Positions 55,075 through 63,981 of a stretch of 64,000 nucleotides of DNA are shown one piece after another. Both the position numbers and the translations under genes were made by a program. Below the pieces are notes generated by a model, which saw only the letters and a list, made by a program, of their open reading frames with translations, was not told the origin of the DNA and made no database searches. Source of the stretch: Clostridium moniliforme (lineage in GTDB: Bacteria > Bacillota > Clostridia > Clostridiales > Clostridiaceae); contig NZ_JAGGJZ010000004.1 in the NCBI RefSeq assembly GCF_017873235.1, positions 124,001 to 188,000 of the forward strand. The letters run 5' to 3'. Each line of letters begins with the position of its first letter. Positions within the stretch are counted from its first letter, which is position 1.

Positions 55075-56562
55075 TTATTTTAATTTGTAGAGTATACCAG
55101 AATTATTTTTACTAATTTGAATATAATACTTTTTTATATATTGCATGATAAATTTATCCTTCATTTTACTTAGATCTTTATTAGAAACTTTATTAGGGTT
55201 TGAAGTTACTATCCATGTTGGTTTATTATTTTTTAATGTGGAATTAATTTCTTTATAAACATTTTTATCAGTTAGATTCCACCAATCTTGAAGAGTAAAG
55301 TATCTATTGCATGGAGAAATATTAGTTAAAAAAAACCAACGAGCTTCTTGATTATAGCTAAATACTTCATCTTTATTGCAATTTATATGTGAAGCTAATT
55401 GAATTGAATTCTCTATATAATCATTAGTTTTAGTTTTAACTTTGTATAATCTATCTACACAAAAATATGTAATCCAAGTAGATGTAATAATTATTATCAA
55501 AATAAAAACTATATTTGGTAAATTATATTTTAAATCTAATTCTTTAAGAAATACTATTATAGATAATACAAATTGTGGTGCACCTGTTATTAAATAATGC
55601 ATAAAAGTGTGGCCGCTTAAACAAATTGAAATTACTGTAATTATAATATTTAAACATAAAAATACTGTCATGATTAAATTTTTCTTTATAAAAGAAATTA
55701 TAATTGAAAATAAAGATGTTAATATTAATATCCATAATACTATTTTAAAATGACTTCTAGTAGTAAATAGTAAAAATTTAATGTTATGTAATAGAGAATC
55801 TCCCTCATACATAAAATTAAATATAAAAGTTCCATAAAAGAAATCATATAATGCTTTGTTATATATAAAATATGATAGTATAGGAATAATGCAAATTATA
55901 CAACCTAATATGTAGTATAAAAAATATTTTATACATTCTTTAAATCTTTTATTTAGAAGAAGATAGAGGAATATAAAAACAGTTGTACTAACAATAGTAG
56001 GACTATTATTCATTCGTATCATAACTACGGCCATAAAAGTTATTCCTAATATAATTGAACTAAGATTAGAAATTTTTTTCTTTTTAGAAAAGTAAAAGTT
56101 GATAAAAATATATAATGCTATTATGCAAAAAAAGTTACTATATTCTTCTGACATATTACCATATTGTATGGTGTAAGTTGAAAATGCCATGTAAGAAATA
56201 GGTGGAATTATTGAAATTATGGTTTCTTTGAAGAATTTTTTGCTTATTTTGAATATAAGTATTATAGAAATAAACATAAATGTAAATTCAGTAAACCATA
56301 TTCCTAATGTTCCATGGATGAAGTTTTGAGGAATTGCATTTATGAAGAATAGTAGAGGCCCCTTATGATCAAAAATTTCTTTAAATAAAATTTTACCATT
56401 ACATACTTCTTTACCAACCTCCATAAAGATACCACTGTCACTTGTAGCACTACCTAGTAATGGACTAGTAGAACCAGCTAAAATTAGCATATAAATAAAT
56501 ATAGCAATAAACCAAATATAATTGCTTAATCTAGTTAGCTCTTTTTGAAAAAACTTTTTCAT
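55075..56562 (-). CDS. ArnT/PMT-like membrane glycosyltransferase (GT39-type)
   Basis: A 495-residue membrane protein with about eleven helices and the early signature SDSGIFMEVGKEV ... GKILFKEIFDHKGPLLFF. This is the acidic first-loop motif of the PMT/ArnT superfamily, which transfers sugars from polyprenyl-phosphate donors to proteins, lipids or wall polymers outside the membrane. The carboxy part (from ~400) is a soluble outer domain. It is a lone gene without an obvious acceptor nearby, so the acceptor is unknown. AAAGGAG lies before the ATG. Confidence 0.8.
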   Translation of the reverse strand: MKKFFQKELTRLSNYIWFIAIFIYMLILAGSTSPLLGSATSDSGIFMEVGKEVCNGKILFKEIFDHKGPLLFFINAIPQNFIHGTLGIWFTEFTFMFISIILIFKISKKFFKETIISIIPPISYMAFSTYTIQYGNMSEEYSNFFCIIALYIFINFYFSKKKKISNLSSIILGITFMAVVMIRMNNSPTIVSTTVFIFLYLLLNKRFKECIKYFLYYILGCIICIIPILSYFIYNKALYDFFYGTFIFNFMYEGDSLLHNIKFLLFTTRSHFKIVLWILILTSLFSIIISFIKKNLIMTVFLCLNIIITVISICLSGHTFMHYLITGAPQFVLSIIVFLKELDLKYNLPNIVFILIIIITSTWITYFCVDRLYKVKTKTNDYIENSIQLASHINCNKDEVFSYNQEARWFFLTNISPCNRYFTLQDWWNLTDKNVYKEINSTLKNNKPTWIVTSNPNKVSNKDLSKMKDKFIMQYIKKYYIQISKNNSGILYKLK

Positions 56563-56916
56563 TAGTAGAAACTCCTTTTATCAAATTTAAAATTAACAAA
56601 GTTATTATAACATATGGAATATAATTGGTGGATTTTAATGAGAAATTTAACAAAATGATTAATCTATATTAACAAAAATTGATAGTGTAAAAATAGCTTA
56701 TATAAAAAATAAAAATTTAATGTGTTAATATACTTAGAAAATCAGAAATAATTATTTAGATATGTAGTTTTTTTAAATATATATTATTTTAAATATAATC
56801 AATTTATATAGAGAAAGTTAACTTATAAAGGTTAAATATATATTGGCTGATAAGTTAATAAAATATATAAAAAGTTGTATAATAAAGACATATTAAAATT
56901 GAGGGGGATAAGCTCT
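56563..56916. other. Intergenic promoter region
   Basis: About 350 AT-rich bases between two divergent genes. A TATAAT at 56878-56883 with TTAATA 17 bases upstream is the likely promoter of the gene at 56917. I see no coding frame, no riboswitch and no strong palindrome in the rest. Confidence 0.45.
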
Positions 56917-57855
56917 ATGAAAAAGAAATACATAATTCCTATAGTTATTTTAATTATAGCTATATTAGGAGTAGGATCATTCTTTATTTACAAAAATTCA
57001 GGAGTTAATAAAGAAGTAAATAAAGGAATTGAACTAATGACACAAAAACAATATCAAGAAGCGGTAGCGTGCTTTGATTTAGTATTAGAGGATAAACCTA
57101 ATAATGAAAAAGCAGTAAAACTAAAAGATATGGTTAACAATTATTTAGATTCAAAAAATCTTTTTGATAAAGGAGATTTTGATGGAGCAAATAAAAAAAT
57201 AAATGAAATGAATCAAGAATATTCTAATTATAGTGGATTCAAGGATGATGTAAGTAATTTAAAGGATAAAATAAGCAAGGCAATTAAAGATAGCAAAGAA
57301 GTAAATGAAAATTTAGATAAAATAAGAGATGAGATAAGTAAGAAAAATTATAAGGAAGCAAAGAATTTAGTTGATAAGCTAGAAAAAAGCGATTTAAATA
57401 AAGATCAAAAACAACAATTAGAAGATCTAAAGGGAAGAGTGAATTCTGAACTTAATAAATCAGAAGAAAAAAGTGGATCTTCAGGTTACTTGGGAAATGC
57501 AGCTATTGATAAGAAAAACTATATAAGTAGATTAAATGCGATAAAAGAAGAAACAGAAAATAGTGTAACTGGATCATCTACAGTTGAAATGAGAAGTCAA
57601 GCTTCTAATGTATATGATGAATGGGATAGTGCATTAAATGATATATATGGTACTTTAAAAGCAAAATTACCCAAGGATAAATTTAAACAATTAGAAAAAG
57701 ATGAGATAAGATGGATTAAAATAAAAGAAGAAAAAGCTCAGAAGGCAATGGATCAATATAAAGGAGGAACTATGGCTCCTTTAGTAAAGTTAGGAACATT
57801 AAGTAGTGAAACTGAAAAAAGATGCTATGAGTTAGTTAATCAATATATGAATTAA
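56917..57855 (+). CDS. Membrane-anchored protein with TPR-like region and LprI-like domain
   Basis: A 312-residue protein. One amino-terminal membrane helix (about 6-26) is followed by a TPR-like part (GIELMTQKQYQEAVACFDLVLEDKP), a charged coiled region to about residue 185, a short Ser/Gly linker, and a C-terminal ~100 residues resembling the LprI amino-terminal domain (DUF1311): YDEWDSALNDIYGTLKAKL, DEIRWIKIKEEKA, KRCYELVNQYM. LprI-type domains are linked to lysozyme inhibition in other bacteria; that function is not shown here. ATG 56917 follows GAGGGGG by nine bases. The carrier gene is followed by a strong hairpin. Confidence 0.8.
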   Translation: MKKKYIIPIVILIIAILGVGSFFIYKNSGVNKEVNKGIELMTQKQYQEAVACFDLVLEDKPNNEKAVKLKDMVNNYLDSKNLFDKGDFDGANKKINEMNQEYSNYSGFKDDVSNLKDKISKAIKDSKEVNENLDKIRDEISKKNYKEAKNLVDKLEKSDLNKDQKQQLEDLKGRVNSELNKSEEKSGSSGYLGNAAIDKKNYISRLNAIKEETENSVTGSSTVEMRSQASNVYDEWDSALNDIYGTLKAKLPKDKFKQLEKDEIRWIKIKEEKAQKAMDQYKGGTMAPLVKLGTLSSETEKRCYELVNQYMN

Positions 57856-57867
57856 ATAATTATTTTT

Positions 57868-57907
57868 AAGAACTATACTAATTTAGTATGGTTCTTATTT
57901 AATTTTT
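57868..57907 (+). terminator. Terminator after the LprI-like gene (left copy of a flanking repeat)
   Basis: A 13-bp stem (57868-57880 with 57884-57896, one T-G pair) with a 3-base loop and a T-rich tail. About 55 bases here recur in diverged form at 63376-63430, on the far side of the defence operon. Confidence 0.85.
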
Positions 57908-57966
57908 CACACAGTTTAAGTAAAAAACATAGAATAAACTAAAGCACTATATGGAGTTGAAAAAAT

Positions 57967-58239
57967 TTGATATACGGGCTTATATTAGCTGGAGGTAGAG
58001 GAAGTAGACTATACCCATTATCAAGATCAGAAAAACCTAAGCAATTCTTAAGAGTAATAAATGATAAAAGTTTTTTAGTTAATACAGTAGATAGAATAAC
58101 CCCGTTAATTGAAAAAAATAATATTTATATAGTTACAAATAAGGAGTATAAAGAAAAAATTGAAAATGAACTTATTGATATTAATAAAGACAATATTTTT
58201 ACAGAACCTATGAACAAAGAAACTGCTACTTATAACTAA
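57967..58239 (+). pseudogene. Truncated mannose-1-phosphate guanylyltransferase (ManC-like)
   Basis: TTG 57967 begins the nucleotidyltransferase start IYGLILAGGRGSRLYPLSRS and EKPKQFLRV, the GTP- and metal-binding part, followed by EPMNKETAT. After 90 codons a TAA interrupts it; the next 16 codons in the same frame (IGLSVKEYCSK) still resemble the following family strand, then similarity ends near 58288. About three quarters of the enzyme (normally ~350 residues) are gone. No remnant is seen on the far side of the defence operon within this window. It should not make GDP-mannose. Confidence 0.85.
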
Positions 58240-58306
58240 ATAGGTTTAAGCGTAAAAGAGTATTGCTCAAAGTTTTTATGCATAATATAACAAAACAAAC
58301 AAACCA

Positions 58307-58315
58307 TGGTATAAT
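58307..58315 (+). promoter_or_regulatory. Extended -10 promoter of the defence operon
   Basis: TGGTATAAT, an extended -10, lies 38 bases before the nuclease gene; no good -35 is seen 17 bases upstream. Confidence 0.5.
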
Positions 58316-58352
58316 TATCTTGTTGAATTTAATGGATAAAAGGGGGATAAGT

Positions 58353-59891
58353 ATGAGTGAAACTGAATTGTTTGAATATGATGCTGTACCTACGTGGGGA
58401 GGATTTATATATCAAGGTTATGTAGCTATATATATTGCTTTAAAGTATATATTAGATGGTAGTGTTCGAGAAGAAGAAATGTCAAATTATGAACTAAGGC
58501 TAGAAAGATTAGAAGATGTAAGTGTAGTTTACAAAAAGAATGATGATATAGAATATTTATCTATTCATCAAGTAAAATCAAAAAAAAATACAACTTTAAA
58601 TAGTTATATGGAAGCATTAAAGCAGTTAATGTATGAAAAGGCTGCTGTAAAATTAGAAACTAGAGAAGTACAAGCATATCTTCATGTGAGAAAAAATATA
58701 TCTGATATTAAAATGGGTGATATATCAGAAGAGATGGATCATGTAGAAAGAAAAGTAAAGCAAACATATAGAATAATAAAAAAATATGCTGAAAGAGAAA
58801 AGAATGGGAAACTAACAACTATTTCAAGAAAAAGATTATTAGAAATCATAAAGAAAAATTATTTTAGCATTAATAGAAGTAAATACACTACAGCACGAGA
58901 TGAAATTATTAAATGTTTAAAGGATGGTTTATGTGTAGATAAGAAGTTAGATCAATATATTGATAAAGTTGAAGAATATATACACATAAGTGATCTCAAT
59001 AGTGATGTAAAAGTATATAAGTACAAAGATAAAAGTTATATTGAATATGGTGATTTAGAAAGAGAAATTCAAGAATTAATAAAAGAATATACATCTAAAA
59101 ATGGAAGTAACTATAGTGAAGATGAAATAAAATATATATATTATTTATTAACTGAAAGAGTAATAAATAATATTACTGAGAGGCATAAAACTTTTGGAGA
59201 TAAAGCTGAAAAGGGTGTAATTATATTTTCAGAGATAATTAGTATTTTAAATGATAGTTTAGATAATTATGAAAAGAAGCTTAATATATTAGCATTAAAA
59301 AATGTATTTTATAAACATATTTATGAGTATTGTGATACCGAATGTGAAGATATTTGTAGCAGTGATGAATGTAAATTAAAAAATATTGAAAAAGAATTAC
59401 TGAAATTATCAGAAGAAGATTTCGGAGGGTTTTGTAATAATTTAAATCCAGATTGTACTTGGATACTTAGCGAGAGAGAATGTATAAATGGTCTAATGCA
59501 GGAGTATGGAATATTAAATTGTTTCTTTAAAGGTATACATAAAATAAAATCTGACTATATATTTGAAGATAATAGATGCATATACAATATTAATAAAGTA
59601 ACTAAATTTTTAAGTGGAATATTTGTAATGGACAAAAAAAGTTTAAAAAGAGTGATAGAAAGAATTGAAACGAATGTTAAAGATAATAGGAAGAAAGAGG
59701 ATTTAGCTAATTTATTTGAGGCAGATCAAATAATAGTAAAAGGTGCAGAAGCAGATTCTAGTATATGGAACAGCGAAGTAATAAAAAGTGCTTACGAAAA
59801 AGAAATAGTGGAAAAGGAAAAAAATTATTTTATTAATTTCAAAAATCCTGAAATTGTTGATGTAGATAAGATTATAAGTGGGGAGAAATAA
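58353..59891 (+). CDS. LmuA-like Cap4-type nuclease effector of a Lamassu / ABC-3C system
   Basis: A 512-residue protein. The amino end has the Cap4/DUF4297 nuclease pattern: WGGFIYQGYVAIYIALKYIL, then LERLEDVSVVY (Glu51, Asp55) and IHQVKSKK (Gln73-x-Lys75), a PD-(D/E)xK-type site. The middle and carboxy parts are helical and carry a cysteine cluster (CDTECEDICSSDEC, with further Cys about 25 and 35 residues on), perhaps a metal site. The end resembles the ABC-3C C-terminal domain that ties effector to ATPase. In Lamassu systems the effector is released or activated by foreign DNA and degrades DNA. ATG 58353 follows AGGGGG. Confidence 0.82.
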   Translation: MSETELFEYDAVPTWGGFIYQGYVAIYIALKYILDGSVREEEMSNYELRLERLEDVSVVYKKNDDIEYLSIHQVKSKKNTTLNSYMEALKQLMYEKAAVKLETREVQAYLHVRKNISDIKMGDISEEMDHVERKVKQTYRIIKKYAEREKNGKLTTISRKRLLEIIKKNYFSINRSKYTTARDEIIKCLKDGLCVDKKLDQYIDKVEEYIHISDLNSDVKVYKYKDKSYIEYGDLEREIQELIKEYTSKNGSNYSEDEIKYIYYLLTERVINNITERHKTFGDKAEKGVIIFSEIISILNDSLDNYEKKLNILALKNVFYKHIYEYCDTECEDICSSDECKLKNIEKELLKLSEEDFGGFCNNLNPDCTWILSERECINGLMQEYGILNCFFKGIHKIKSDYIFEDNRCIYNINKVTKFLSGIFVMDKKSLKRVIERIETNVKDNRKKEDLANLFEADQIIVKGAEADSSIWNSEVIKSAYEKEIVEKEKNYFINFKNPEIVDVDKIISGEK

Positions 59892-59893
59892 TA

Positions 59894-60628
59894 ATGAAAG
59901 AATTTATGGTTAAGTTATTTAATGAGTTTAATATGAATATTTTTCAAAGTTATGAATGCGATGGCTATGATGTAGTATATGCTAAAGATGAAGTAGAAGA
60001 AGCATATTATTTAAATGTATTTATAAATACTAATGAAGAGATGGCTAGATTGAAGGGTGAATACGAAAAACTTTACGAAGGTATAAAAAATATTAATTAT
60101 GATGAATATAAACCAGCAATGGATAAGAATACTTGCTGTATTGTTTATTATTGCATATCTAATGATGAATATAAAAAATTCCGATTAGAAGATGAAATGA
60201 ATGAGTTAGAAAAGAATGTATGTGATATAGAAGAAGATTTATATTACTTCAAAAAAAATGTTCTCGTGTATTCGGAAAAGCAATTAAATTATGTGAAAAC
60301 AATTGAAAATTTTGATGAGTTGTGTAATGAATTTATTTCAGATAAAAATAATTTTGATAAATTTAAAGCTGAAAATATTGAATTTTTTGAATATGATTTA
60401 ATAATGAATATGTTCACAAAATTTCCATTTTTAAATTATACTAGATATTTTAAGTCAAATGGAAATCAATTAAAATCTCTGGATGAGTATATAAAAATTG
60501 AATTAAATAATAATAATTTTAGTGATGAGAAACAGTTGCAATGTGAAAATATATATAAAGAATTAAGTGAGTTAGAAGATGATAAATTAGAAAAATGGTT
60601 AGATGATTTTGGGGGTGTCATAAGGTGA
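59894..60628 (+). CDS. LmuC-like middle component of a Lamassu / ABC-3C system
   Basis: A 244-residue acidic, helical protein with no membrane segment. The segment DKNTCCIVYYCISNDEYKKF followed by LEEDLYYFKKNVLVYS-like residues (EEDLYYFKKNVLVYS) is typical of ABC-3C middle components, and gene order nuclease-middle-SMC is the usual one, as in DdmABC of Vibrio cholerae. It probably bridges nuclease and ATPase. It starts two bases after the nuclease stop and overlaps the ATPase gene by four bases (GTGA), so all three products are translationally coupled. Confidence 0.78.
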   Translation: MKEFMVKLFNEFNMNIFQSYECDGYDVVYAKDEVEEAYYLNVFINTNEEMARLKGEYEKLYEGIKNINYDEYKPAMDKNTCCIVYYCISNDEYKKFRLEDEMNELEKNVCDIEEDLYYFKKNVLVYSEKQLNYVKTIENFDELCNEFISDKNNFDKFKAENIEFFEYDLIMNMFTKFPFLNYTRYFKSNGNQLKSLDEYIKIELNNNNFSDEKQLQCENIYKELSELEDDKLEKWLDDFGGVIR

Positions 60629-62997
60629 GTATAAAAATAAGCAATGTAAGTATAACTAACTTTAAATTATTTGATAAGTTTAATAATATAGTTGATGTAG
60701 AAAAAGATAATCTCATTTTATTTGATGGACCGAATGGGTATGGAAAAACATCAGTATTTGATGCAATAGAATTAGCGTTAACTGGAAGAATAAAAAGGGT
60801 AGATAATAATGCACAACTATTTGATGGTAAGAATGCATATAAAAATTTTATCTTAGTAAAAGATGAAAGTAAAGAAGCAGAAGTTTCAGTTACATTGGTG
60901 GATGAAAATAAAAAGTTAAAATTAATAAGAAAATATATTCCTGAACATTTAGGAGAAGAATCAATAGAAAAAAACCCTCAAAAGATATTCGAAAAATTCA
61001 AATTAATATGTGAATTAAATGATGAAGTAGTTGAAGAAGGACAAGAAAATTCTGTGTTAAAGGATTTTGGAATACTTAATTTTAATGAAATTTTTGATAA
61101 GTGTTGTTATTTGTCACAAGACGAAAATTTAGCTTTTTTTAAAGAAGGTGATAAGGAGCGTACTCAAGCTTTAGATTTTCTATTTGATACCAATGTTGAA
61201 GAAAAAGCTGTTAGTAATATTGAGAAAGTGCAGAAACGATATGATAAAGTTCTTAAAATATATAAGGCAAATATTAAAAGTTTTAAAAAGGATATAGAAG
61301 AAAAAAATAAAATAGTATCTCAAAAGAAAGATAATGTTGGATATGTAAATTTATTTATAAAAAGCGATGTTGTATGGGATAAAGAAAACTATGATGTTAA
61401 TGAGAGTAATTATAAGAAAATTGAGAATGAATTAGATGATTTTATATATGTATCTAGTAATTTAGAACAATGTTTATTATTTATAAAAAGAAATAAATAT
61501 AAGTATTTATTAAATCAATATAGTGATGATATTAATAAATTAAGTATGAAGGATAATTCTTTACAATATACATTGAATTATTATAAAAAACTAGATAGTT
61601 ATAAAAAAATTAGTAATTTATATGAATATCAGCAAAATTTAATAAATGAAAAACAGCATATAGAAAATAAAGAATATAAGGATTTAAATATAGATATAAT
61701 AAAGAAATTAATGGATTATTCAGATGAAGAAGTTAAAGAATTAAATAAAAGCATTAATGAAATTGAAGAAATTAAAAAAAATGAGAATACTTTATCATCA
61801 GTTATTAGCAATATGAATAGTACAAGAACAAAGATAATGAATATGTTTAAAAATGATGTGTTAGTAGGAGTAATTCAAGATAGCGTATGTCCATTGTGTG
61901 GAAATGATTGGACAAGTAAAGAGGAATTATTAAAAGCTGTAGAAAATCAAAAACAAGAATTAAAGAAGTTATGTAATAATGATACATTAAAAAGAGAAAA
62001 GGTAGAAAAGGATTTATGTGATAAATTTATAGATAATGTATTAAAAGAAATAGAGATTAATACAAAAGAAATGGTGAATAAAGAATATGTATTAACTTTA
62101 AAGAAAGCATGTACTTATAAAGAAAGTATGGACAAAATTATTAAAGAACTAGATATTATAAAAGTAAATATTCAAGATAAAATGACTGTAGAAGGATATA
62201 TAAGTAAAAATGATTATATGGATATATATAATCTAATTGATAAAAATGTTCCAGAATGTACTGCTGAAATAAATGATAAATTAGAAAAAATGAATTTCAA
62301 AAGGTATTATGAAAAATATCTAGATAGTGATGTAGATGAATTAAGTAGAATTTCTTTAAAATTAGTAAAAGAAAAGCAAAAATATATAGACTTCTTATAT
62401 TATAACTCAGTATCTAAGGAAATATCAGTTCTAAAAAATAATCTTGATAAGCTTGAAGGTAGAACAGGTAAGTTAGAAGACGTAATAAATGAATTAAAGT
62501 ATTACGTGAAAATAAAAAAAGACGCCATAATAACTTATAAAAAGAATATAATAAAGGATATAGAGCCATTACTTTATGTTTATTCATCAAAAATTATTCA
62601 ACAAAAGTTTGGTGGTAATAATATTCAAATAGATAATACGAAATTAAAGAATTTTAAAATAGTTAGTAATTTTAATAATGATCAAGATATAATTCATTCT
62701 ATGAGTTCAGGTCAACTTACATCTGTTTCGCTTGCATTTTTATTATGTATGAATAAAGTTTATTGTTCAAATAAATTTAATATACTGCTTATAGATGATC
62801 CATTACAGACTGTTGATGATGTAAACATGGTAGGTTTTGTAGATTTAATTAGACATGAATTCTCTGATATTCAAATAATTGTAGCTACTCATGAAAAAGA
62901 TTTTGCTAATTATATTGCATATAAATTTATTAAAGCTGGACATACCTATAAAAACTATAATATGAGAAAATTAATGTTAAGCAATAATGCGTTATAG
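60625..62997 (+). CDS. LmuB-like SMC/Rad50-type ATPase of a Lamassu / ABC-3C system
   Basis: A 790-residue SMC-like ATPase: Walker A GPNGYGKTS (35-43), two coiled-coil arms, a zinc-hook motif CPLCG at 422-426 in the middle, the signature SSGQ (694-697), Walker B LLIDDP (721-726) with QTVDD after it, and the switch histidine in ATHEKDF. The catalytic Walker B residue is Asp-Asp rather than Asp-Glu, common in this group. It should sense DNA ends or foreign DNA and control the nuclease. It begins with GTG 60625 inside the end of the middle gene, after GGGGGTG. Confidence 0.88.
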   Translation: MSIKISNVSITNFKLFDKFNNIVDVEKDNLILFDGPNGYGKTSVFDAIELALTGRIKRVDNNAQLFDGKNAYKNFILVKDESKEAEVSVTLVDENKKLKLIRKYIPEHLGEESIEKNPQKIFEKFKLICELNDEVVEEGQENSVLKDFGILNFNEIFDKCCYLSQDENLAFFKEGDKERTQALDFLFDTNVEEKAVSNIEKVQKRYDKVLKIYKANIKSFKKDIEEKNKIVSQKKDNVGYVNLFIKSDVVWDKENYDVNESNYKKIENELDDFIYVSSNLEQCLLFIKRNKYKYLLNQYSDDINKLSMKDNSLQYTLNYYKKLDSYKKISNLYEYQQNLINEKQHIENKEYKDLNIDIIKKLMDYSDEEVKELNKSINEIEEIKKNENTLSSVISNMNSTRTKIMNMFKNDVLVGVIQDSVCPLCGNDWTSKEELLKAVENQKQELKKLCNNDTLKREKVEKDLCDKFIDNVLKEIEINTKEMVNKEYVLTLKKACTYKESMDKIIKELDIIKVNIQDKMTVEGYISKNDYMDIYNLIDKNVPECTAEINDKLEKMNFKRYYEKYLDSDVDELSRISLKLVKEKQKYIDFLYYNSVSKEISVLKNNLDKLEGRTGKLEDVINELKYYVKIKKDAIITYKKNIIKDIEPLLYVYSSKIIQQKFGGNNIQIDNTKLKNFKIVSNFNNDQDIIHSMSSGQLTSVSLAFLLCMNKVYCSNKFNILLIDDPLQTVDDVNMVGFVDLIRHEFSDIQIIVATHEKDFANYIAYKFIKAGHTYKNYNMRKLMLSNNAL

Positions 62998-63054
62998 TAT
63001 AAAGTTTTTAAATTTAAAAAAGGATAATTATTAATTATAAATATAGACAATGAT

Positions 63055-63093
63055 AAAAGGTAATTATAATTTTTATATATAATTACCTTTTTG
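63055..63093 (+). terminator. Terminator after the defence operon
   Basis: AAAAGGTAATTATA (63055-63068) pairs with TATAATTACCTTTT (63078-63091). Confidence 0.88.
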
Positions 63094-63624
63094 TTATGAA
63101 TATTATTATAAGTTAAATAAACAGAAAAAAACTAAATATATATTGTAAGATTTACAAAAGTGACAAAAATAGAAGAGTGTATTTTATTAATTTGAAAAAG
63201 AAATTTTAGAAATAAAAAATATTTTTAAAATATATGATAATAAGGAAGAATAAGAGGAATTTATAGGTAAATAGGAATATTAAAATGGAAAAATAATAAT
63301 ATTTCAGCTAGGATAAATTATATATTAAAATAAATTATTTTAATCAAATAAACAATATATTTTAGATAACTAAATCTTTTTAAGAATTATACTAGTTAGT
63401 AAAGTTATTATTTAAATTTTCACATAGTAAAAAGTATTTGTTTGGCTATAGTGATTATATAATTATTTACAATAAAGTGAGGAATAGTGTTGTAAGATTA
63501 AAAGTAAAATAAAAATTCTTATAATATAAGTATCTTTTGGGTGTATACTGTAAATATAGTAAAATTTTAATGCATTGTTATTATATGATTGGAAATTTAC
63601 CACTTAATAAGTGGAGCTTATATT
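63094..63624. other. Intergenic region with right copy of the flanking repeat
   Basis: About 530 AT-rich bases without a convincing gene. 63376-63430 is an imperfect copy (about 85% by eye) of the terminator region at 57863-57917, in the same direction; it has lost much of the hairpin pairing. A CCACTT-AAT-AAGTGG palindrome is at 63600-63614, directly before the ribosome site of the last gene. The stretch 63100-63370 may be a decayed gene but no protein similarity is recognised. Confidence 0.5.
63376..63430 (+). repeat. Right copy of the repeat flanking the defence operon
   Basis: Aligns with 57863-57917: both run TTTTTAAGAA-TATACTA then TTAGTA, GTT, TTATTTAA, TTTTCACA and AG, with scattered substitutions and small gaps. 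Confidence 0.6.
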
Positions 63625-63981
63625 ATGAAAAATTTATTTAATGGTAAAAAGAAAGGGATTAGTCTATTAATAATAGGAATACTATTATTAGTTGGACTTA
63701 TAGTATTAATAAGATATACTTTTATAAATAAAGATATTACTACATCATTAACAGCTATTGATGATAATAAAGAACTTACTTCACTTACAAACGAAAATAA
63801 AGAAAATAATAGGGCAGTTTATGAAACAGAAAATAAAGATAATGGGACTACTTTTAACGAAGATAGTAAAGATGATTCAACAATAGCTACTAATATTAAT
63901 GCCAATACTGGTTCTACTGAAAGCAAACTATCAAATAGTGGAAGTACTTCAAATAGTAATAGTGGCTCAAGTTCATCATAA
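63625..63981 (+). CDS. Membrane-anchored low-complexity protein, possibly frameshifted at its end
   Basis: A 118-residue reading: basic start (KNLFNGKKKG), one membrane helix (about 11-31), then an outer part rich in Asn, Thr, Asp and Ser, ending in STSNSNSGSSSS. The layout resembles the amino half of the gene at 56917 (helix then Ser/Gly linker) and may be a relative. In the next frame the bases after the linker read VHHKEQGHYE to the end of the window, a sequence typical of a following domain in some surface proteins, so the TAA at 63979-63981 may reflect a frameshift. ATG 63625 has GTGGAG eight bases before it. Confidence 0.6.
   Translation: MKNLFNGKKKGISLLIIGILLLVGLIVLIRYTFINKDITTSLTAIDDNKELTSLTNENKENNRAVYETENKDNGTTFNEDSKDDSTIATNINANTGSTESKLSNSGSTSNSNSGSSSS

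Noticed and set aside
57967..62997. Prophage or integrative element carrying the defence genes
   Set aside because: No integrase, transposase, phage structural gene, tRNA attachment site or terminal inverted repeat is visible.
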